Shown here piece by piece: positions 13,520 through 17,678 of a DNA stretch of 17,678 bases. Location of the stretch: assembly GCA_020860745.1 (NCBI GenBank), contig JAJBTR010000297.1:1-17678 (forward strand), given 5' to 3'. The DNA is from Lachnospiraceae bacterium (GTDB taxonomy: Bacteria > Bacillota > Clostridia > Lachnospirales > Lachnospiraceae). Position numbers and translations under genes: made by a program. Numbering within the stretch: position 1 is the stretch's first letter; each line of letters starts with the position of its first letter. The notes below the pieces were generated by a model. It was not told the DNA's origin and searched no databases. It worked only from the letters and a program-made list of their open reading frames with translations.

Positions 13520-16222
13520 TCATCGGCCACTTTCATTGTCAAATTCAAAGGAATATATGCCGGATCCCAGTGAAATCTCATTGCCGTATACTTTCAATTC
13601 TGCAGTGCTTGCGCAGGGAACGCTGACCTTAATTTTTACAGATTCTTCTGTTTTTTCCCATATACAGGATACTGAACCGCGGACCGTGTCAATCGAACAG
13701 CTGCTGCTGTTGATTGCGGTATCGAGATCTGGTGCGAACAGGATTTTTTTATAGCCGGGCTCCAGACAATGGATTCCTCCTATCCTGCGATACATCCAGT
13801 CACCAACGCATCCATACGCATAGTGGTTAAAAGAAGCCGGAAGGGGGACTCCGGTTCTGCCGACAGCAAACCAGTTCTCCCAGATTGTTGTAGCCCCCTG
13901 CTCCACTTCATATAACCAGGAAGGTGCCTCAGTCTGATACAGCAAACAGTAAGCCAATTCTTTGCAGCCATTATCACACAATACATCCATCAGATATTTT
14001 ATCGCAATAAATCCTGCATCCAGCCGGTTGCCGTTCTCACGAATCATCTCTGACAGTAATTCAATCACTCGTGATCGTTGTCTTTCATTTGGAATATCCG
14101 CTGCCAGAAGCATCACATAAACACCCTGATACGGTACAGCGTGAACATCGCCATTCTCATCCAGGAATTCCTCTCGGACAGCATTTTTTATTCTCTCAAG
14201 CAGTTCGCGGTAAACATGGCTTTTTTCTTTATAGCCGAGTATTTCCGAAATCTCCATCATTAATTGTACATTGAGGGCATAAAGGCAGCTGCCCACTACA
14301 GGTTTCGTCTCGTCTGCTCCAATCATCGGATTCTCATTATGTTCTGAGAGGCTCGGTATCAGCCAGTCTCCATATTGAAATCCTTTCGTATATAAATAAG
14401 GATTTCTCTCTTTTTGTGCTTCCGAAAACGATGCATAATTCTCCGGTTTCTGTTCCGCCTGCTTTTGCATATACGCAATCCACTTTTCCATAATCGGATA
14501 AAACCTCCGAAGGATCGCATCATCTCCTGTATAGAAATATAGTGTGTAGGGAATGGCCAGAGCAGCATCTCCCCATCCCGGTGAAGAATTACTGCCGCCA
14601 TCCTCCCTCTGGAGCAGATCGTACATCGGAAAATTCGGAACAACATTCGGGATTTCTCCATCTTTTGCCTGCTCTAATGCCATATTTTCCATCCAGCTTT
14701 TCAGGAAAGCATACAGGTCATAGTTAAAACATCCTGTTTTTGCGAAGATTTGTATATCTCCTGTCCAGCCCATTTTCTCTCTTTGCGGACAATCCGTAGG
14801 AATAGAAAACATGTTTGACCGTTCGCTCCAGACAATATTGCTCTGCAGTTGATTTAATCTGTCATCAGAACAATGAAAGTCTCCTGTTTTCGTCAGTTTA
14901 CTGCCGAGGACAATCCCTTTTGCCGAACAGATTCGTCACGTCTTCGGCGCAGTTATTCTGACATATCGAAATCCATGATACGTAAACCGCGGGTGAAGGC
15001 AATGCCTTCCCGAATCCACAAGGAAAACATCTGTGTGTTCCTTATTTCTTCCCTGGATGTTCTTCAGGAAGTTCCCGTTTTCATCCAGAATCTCACTATA
15101 CTCCAGTACAACAGGCATTTCTGTATTTGTTTCTATGACAAGTTCTGCAATTCCTGCAAAATTCTGACCAAAATCGATAAGGAGCTCTCTGTCACCGGTT
15201 TGAATGACTGTATAATCACAAATTTCCTCCGTTATCACAACTGGGTTCATCGGCTGTGAAACCAGATTCTGCATATCGTAATCAGCTTCCATACAGGAAT
15301 TCCAACTGTAGTGTTCAATGCTTTTTTGCCTCAACATTTTGGTTTCCGTCGTCAAGTCCTGTTTTTCTCCCATAAACAGATCAGAATATCGAACATAACT
15401 CTCTCTGGATTTGGCAGATGAGCTGCTGACTTCAATCTGCTGGCTGCCATCGCGATAAGTAATTTCAACCTGTGCCAAAATACCTAGTCGGTCTCCATAC
15501 TGACAACTATCTCCGGTCAAACCGATTCTGCCAATCCACCATCCGTCCGCTACTGTAAACTCCAGCACATTTGCTCCGTCCAGAAGCATTTCGGTCAAAT
15601 CATAGGTCTGATAATAAAGCCGATCCTTGTAAGAAGATATTTCCGGAGTAAAACTACAATTCTGCTCCATTCTCCCATTAACAGAAAAATCATAAATACC
15701 ATGCGCACTCGAATATAGCCTTGCTTTCCTAATTTCCTTTTCGCAGGTAAACTCCATGCGAATTTCGTGTGCGCATTTTAATCGTTGCTCTACACTCCTG
15801 TTCTCTTCAACCGGTCCGAACAAATCCCAGAACTTAACACGTTTTTCCAACGTTGGCTCCTCCTGCGCCGGCTCAATCCATTTTGCCTGCCAGGGGCTTC
15901 CCCGAAATCCGGTTTCAAATGAAAATATATTCTCCTGCTCTAAAACATCATCGTATGCATCTGAAAAAGAAGCATCCAGAAAATACCTTGTTTTGGGCAA
16001 AAGGTCTTTACCATCATAGGATACAAACGGCTGGGTACCGGCTTCACACAGTCCGGTATCCCAAACAATCTGCCGTTTCTCATCACGAAGGATAAAATGA
16101 TATGATTATACTTCAATTTCTTCCTGCACAGAATCAGCTTTGTAAAGAAATACAAGATCTGTTTCGTCTACAGCCAGAGTATTATCAATCCCATGTAAGC
16201 AAATCTGCATTCCTGTTAACAT
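13520..16222 (-). pseudogene. GH78 alpha-L-rhamnosidase gene with two in-frame stop codons
   Basis: The ATG at 16222 has GGGAGGAT upstream and starts 2 bp after the symporter stop. One uninterrupted frame phase of 901 codons, normal for GH78, contains TAA at 16106-16108 (codon 39) and TGA at 14936-14938 (codon 429). Homology-like sequence runs straight through both: EEIEV-stop-SYHFILRDEK, and ITAPKT-stop-RICSAKG. The N-terminal part has rhamnosidase beta-sandwich features (SVNG, VADGWWIGRIG). The (alpha/alpha)6 catalytic part keeps DCPQREKMGWTGD, with D, E (+5) and D (+12) as in Bacillus RhaB D567/E572/D579, and GATTIWENW with the general base Glu. It would release L-rhamnose from rhamnosides. 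As written no full-length protein can form. A TTG at 16000 and an ATG at 14812 head fragments without obvious ribosome binding sites. Confidence 0.88.
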
Positions 16223-16224
16223 GA

Positions 16225-17523
16225 TTAATCCTCCCTCACTCTGATTGCCGCCACTATAACAACAGCAATGGCAAGAAGCACTGCGGGTAAAACAGATCTG
16301 GTAATCAAAATCCCTCTGAGTGCGCTGTCTGTCTGCTCAGCATTTGCAACGTAACCTGTTGCCGTAAGAATCAGCGACGGGAAAAAGCTGGCGAGAGCCT
16401 GGCCGATTTTTGTTGCAAGAGAATTCAGACTCATAACAGATGCGTCTGCTCTTGTATTATTCTTTTTTGCCGCCCGATTGGCCATTTTTAATACCAGAGA
16501 AATCATCGGCACGTTGGCAATTCCGCATCCCAGACCGGAAATGAAAACCAACACCAGAGTAATTACCATGCCCTGATTCCCCACAAACCAGATTCCGATA
16601 TTCGCAACTGCGGATATTGCACAGCAAAGGATAAGCAGTTTTTTCTCAGATATCCGTTTCTGAATGGATGCTCCAAAGAGACTTGCGATAGCCACGGAAC
16701 CAATGCAGCAAAACATGTAAAGAGAAATTTTAGACACATCCCCCATATAATAAAGCATGAAATACACGCCGACTGTCGGTCCAAGCGTCACACAGAGTCC
16801 AGCCAGCATCGCGACGATATAGGTAAACCCAAGCTGCGGTGTCAGAACCTTAAATAAATTTTTAAACATTTGAATCATGGATATATGATCCGCCTGAGGT
16901 TCTTCTACAACCGTTTCTCTGGCACTTCTGTAGCAAATGAGCATTAAAATTACGCCCGGAACGGCAAATGCTAATAAAGCTAACGGGTATCCCATTCTAT
17001 CATTTCCATTCCCCAAAACTCCGGCAATCTGAGTAAAGAACATCGAGGAAATCAACATAGCCCACATAATCATGCTGCGCGCCATACCAATCGCAGTATT
17101 TCTTTTCTCAGTGTTTACATTCAAACGGTTAACACAAGCCCAGAAGGGGACATCAAAACAGGTAAACAGCATGCCATATCCTATGTATGTAACACATGCC
17201 CATACGATTCTGCCCGCAATCGGCAATTCGGGCGAGCAAAAACTCAATACGGCAAAAAGTGCAAAAAGCGGACCGAAAATTCTTAACATCGGCCGATATT
17301 TCCCATTTTTTCCCGGTTTTCTTCTGTCTGCAAGCATACCGATCATCGGGTCATTCACAGCGTCCCAGATTTTTGCAAGTAGCATAATCACGCCTGCGGC
17401 AAAAGCCGGAATTCCATATACTTCTGTGTAGAACGTCAGAAGATATGTCCCCACCACTCCCGAAATCAGATTATTGCCCAGGGAACCCATACTAAATCCA
17501 ACAACATTTGTCTCTTTGTTCAT
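16225..17523 (-). CDS. GPH-family sugar:cation symporter, probable rhamnoside/oligosaccharide importer
   Basis: The 432-residue integral membrane protein has about 12 hydrophobic segments and the GPH (glycoside-pentoside-hexuronide, TC 2.A.2) hallmark in its first loop: AKIWDAVNDPMIGMLADR (about 50-67), followed by GKYRPML. It probably imports a rhamnoside or related glycoside with Na+ or H+. The assignment to rhamnosides rests on the GH78 gene that starts 2 bp after its stop, with the ribosome binding site inside its last codons. The ATG at 17523 has GGAGGTT upstream. A promoter and paired direct repeats precede it. No disruption is seen, in contrast to its partner gene. This segment is visibly more A+T-rich than the rha and lct genes. 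Confidence 0.88.
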   Translation of the reverse strand: MNKETNVVGFSMGSLGNNLISGVVGTYLLTFYTEVYGIPAFAAGVIMLLAKIWDAVNDPMIGMLADRRKPGKNGKYRPMLRIFGPLFALFAVLSFCSPELPIAGRIVWACVTYIGYGMLFTCFDVPFWACVNRLNVNTEKRNTAIGMARSMIMWAMLISSMFFTQIAGVLGNGNDRMGYPLALLAFAVPGVILMLICYRSARETVVEEPQADHISMIQMFKNLFKVLTPQLGFTYIVAMLAGLCVTLGPTVGVYFMLYYMGDVSKISLYMFCCIGSVAIASLFGASIQKRISEKKLLILCCAISAVANIGIWFVGNQGMVITLVLVFISGLGCGIANVPMISLVLKMANRAAKKNNTRADASVMSLNSLATKIGQALASFFPSLILTATGYVANAEQTDSALRGILITRSVLPAVLLAIAVVIVAAIRVRED

Positions 17524-17552
17524 TTTAGAACCTCCTTTTCTTTGCTGAATAT

Positions 17553-17580
17553 ATTATATCCCGGACAAATCGCTTTGTAA
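17553..17580 (-). promoter_or_regulatory. Promoter of the GPH symporter-GH78 operon
   Basis: On the minus strand TTACAA (17580-17575), a 16-bp spacer and a perfect TATAAT (17558-17553) lie 30 bp upstream of the symporter start. The weak -35 box fits activator dependence. Confidence 0.55.
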
Positions 17581-17592
17581 TTTGATTAACCC

Positions 17593-17622
17593 CCACAGTT
17601 TTATGGTAATATTCCACAGTTT
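17593..17622. promoter_or_regulatory. Paired direct repeats, probable AraC-family activator site
   Basis: CCACAGTTT occurs at 17593-17601 and 17614-17622, start-to-start 21 bp (two helical turns), ending 12 bp upstream of the -35 box. Two direct half-sites on one face of the helix next to a promoter are the usual layout for AraC/XylS activators, including RhaS/RhaR-type regulators. The regulator gene is not in the window. Confidence 0.5.
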
Positions 17623-17678
17623 CTTTCCAGGGTTGTTTCATGAAGAAATTTTAAACATAAGATAAATGCTGAATTTAA

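Noticed and set aside
1..17678. CRISPR arrays, tRNA or rRNA genes, phage genes
   Set aside because: No regularly spaced repeats, tRNA-like cloverleaf with anticodon arms, rRNA signature or phage structural gene was seen on either strand.

Overview
The window looks like chromosomal DNA of an anaerobic, gut-type member of the Clostridia, most likely Lachnospiraceae. The evidence is the gene repertoire (Ldh-Etf lactate dehydrogenase, two-domain polyphosphate:AMP phosphotransferase, GPH sugar symporter with GH78), the strong GGAGG-type ribosome binding sites, sigma-A type -35/-10 boxes and many palindromic intergenic repeats. Species assignment is inference only.

Layout. (1) 1-410, minus: a small heavy-metal-binding (HMA) protein followed by the first codons of a metal P-type ATPase. 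The ATPase appears frameshifted in an A-run. Both lie behind a consensus promoter with an ArsR/SmtB-like operator. (2) 497-2017, plus: two-domain polyphosphate:AMP phosphotransferase. It is followed 11 bp later by a 241-bp element with perfect 29-bp terminal inverted repeats and a TGAC direct repeat on each side, then by a bidirectional terminator. (3) 2418-7746, minus: an L-rhamnose catabolic set in the order zinc dehydrogenase, rhaB, rhaA, rhaD. The genes are separated by unusually long (about 240-310 bp), hairpin-rich spacers, one of which contains a good intrinsic terminator. (4) 7964-9652, plus: a sialate O-acetylesterase-type SGNH hydrolase gene interrupted by one in-frame TAG. (5) 9656-13226, minus: etfB, ferredoxin-etfA and an FAD lactate dehydrogenase subunit. 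This matches the electron-confurcating Ldh-Etf (LctBCD) complex, behind a promoter overlapped by a GntR/LldR-like TGGT-N3-ACCA site. (6) 13520-17523, minus: a GPH-family sugar:cation symporter and, two bases after its stop, a GH78 alpha-L-rhamnosidase gene with two in-frame stops (TAA and TGA). A pair of 21-bp-phased direct repeats, an AraC-type site, lies upstream of the symporter promoter.

How it fits together. The GPH symporter and GH78 enzyme would bring in and cleave rhamnosides. RhaA, RhaB and RhaD convert L-rhamnose to dihydroxyacetone phosphate and L-lactaldehyde. The zinc dehydrogenase could act on lactaldehyde or another intermediate (inference). The Ldh-Etf complex oxidises lactate with NAD+ at the cost of reduced ferredoxin, and could use lactate derived from lactaldehyde or from outside. 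Both glycan-processing hydrolases carry nonsense codons (one amber, one ochre, one opal) while their catalytic residues are still readable. This suggests recent loss of extracellular glycan use while the monosaccharide pathway is retained.

I did not find a convincing, wholly new multi-gene system. The least explained items are the 241-bp inverted-repeat element, the three-hairpin repeat between rhaA and rhaD, and the cluster of disrupted genes.
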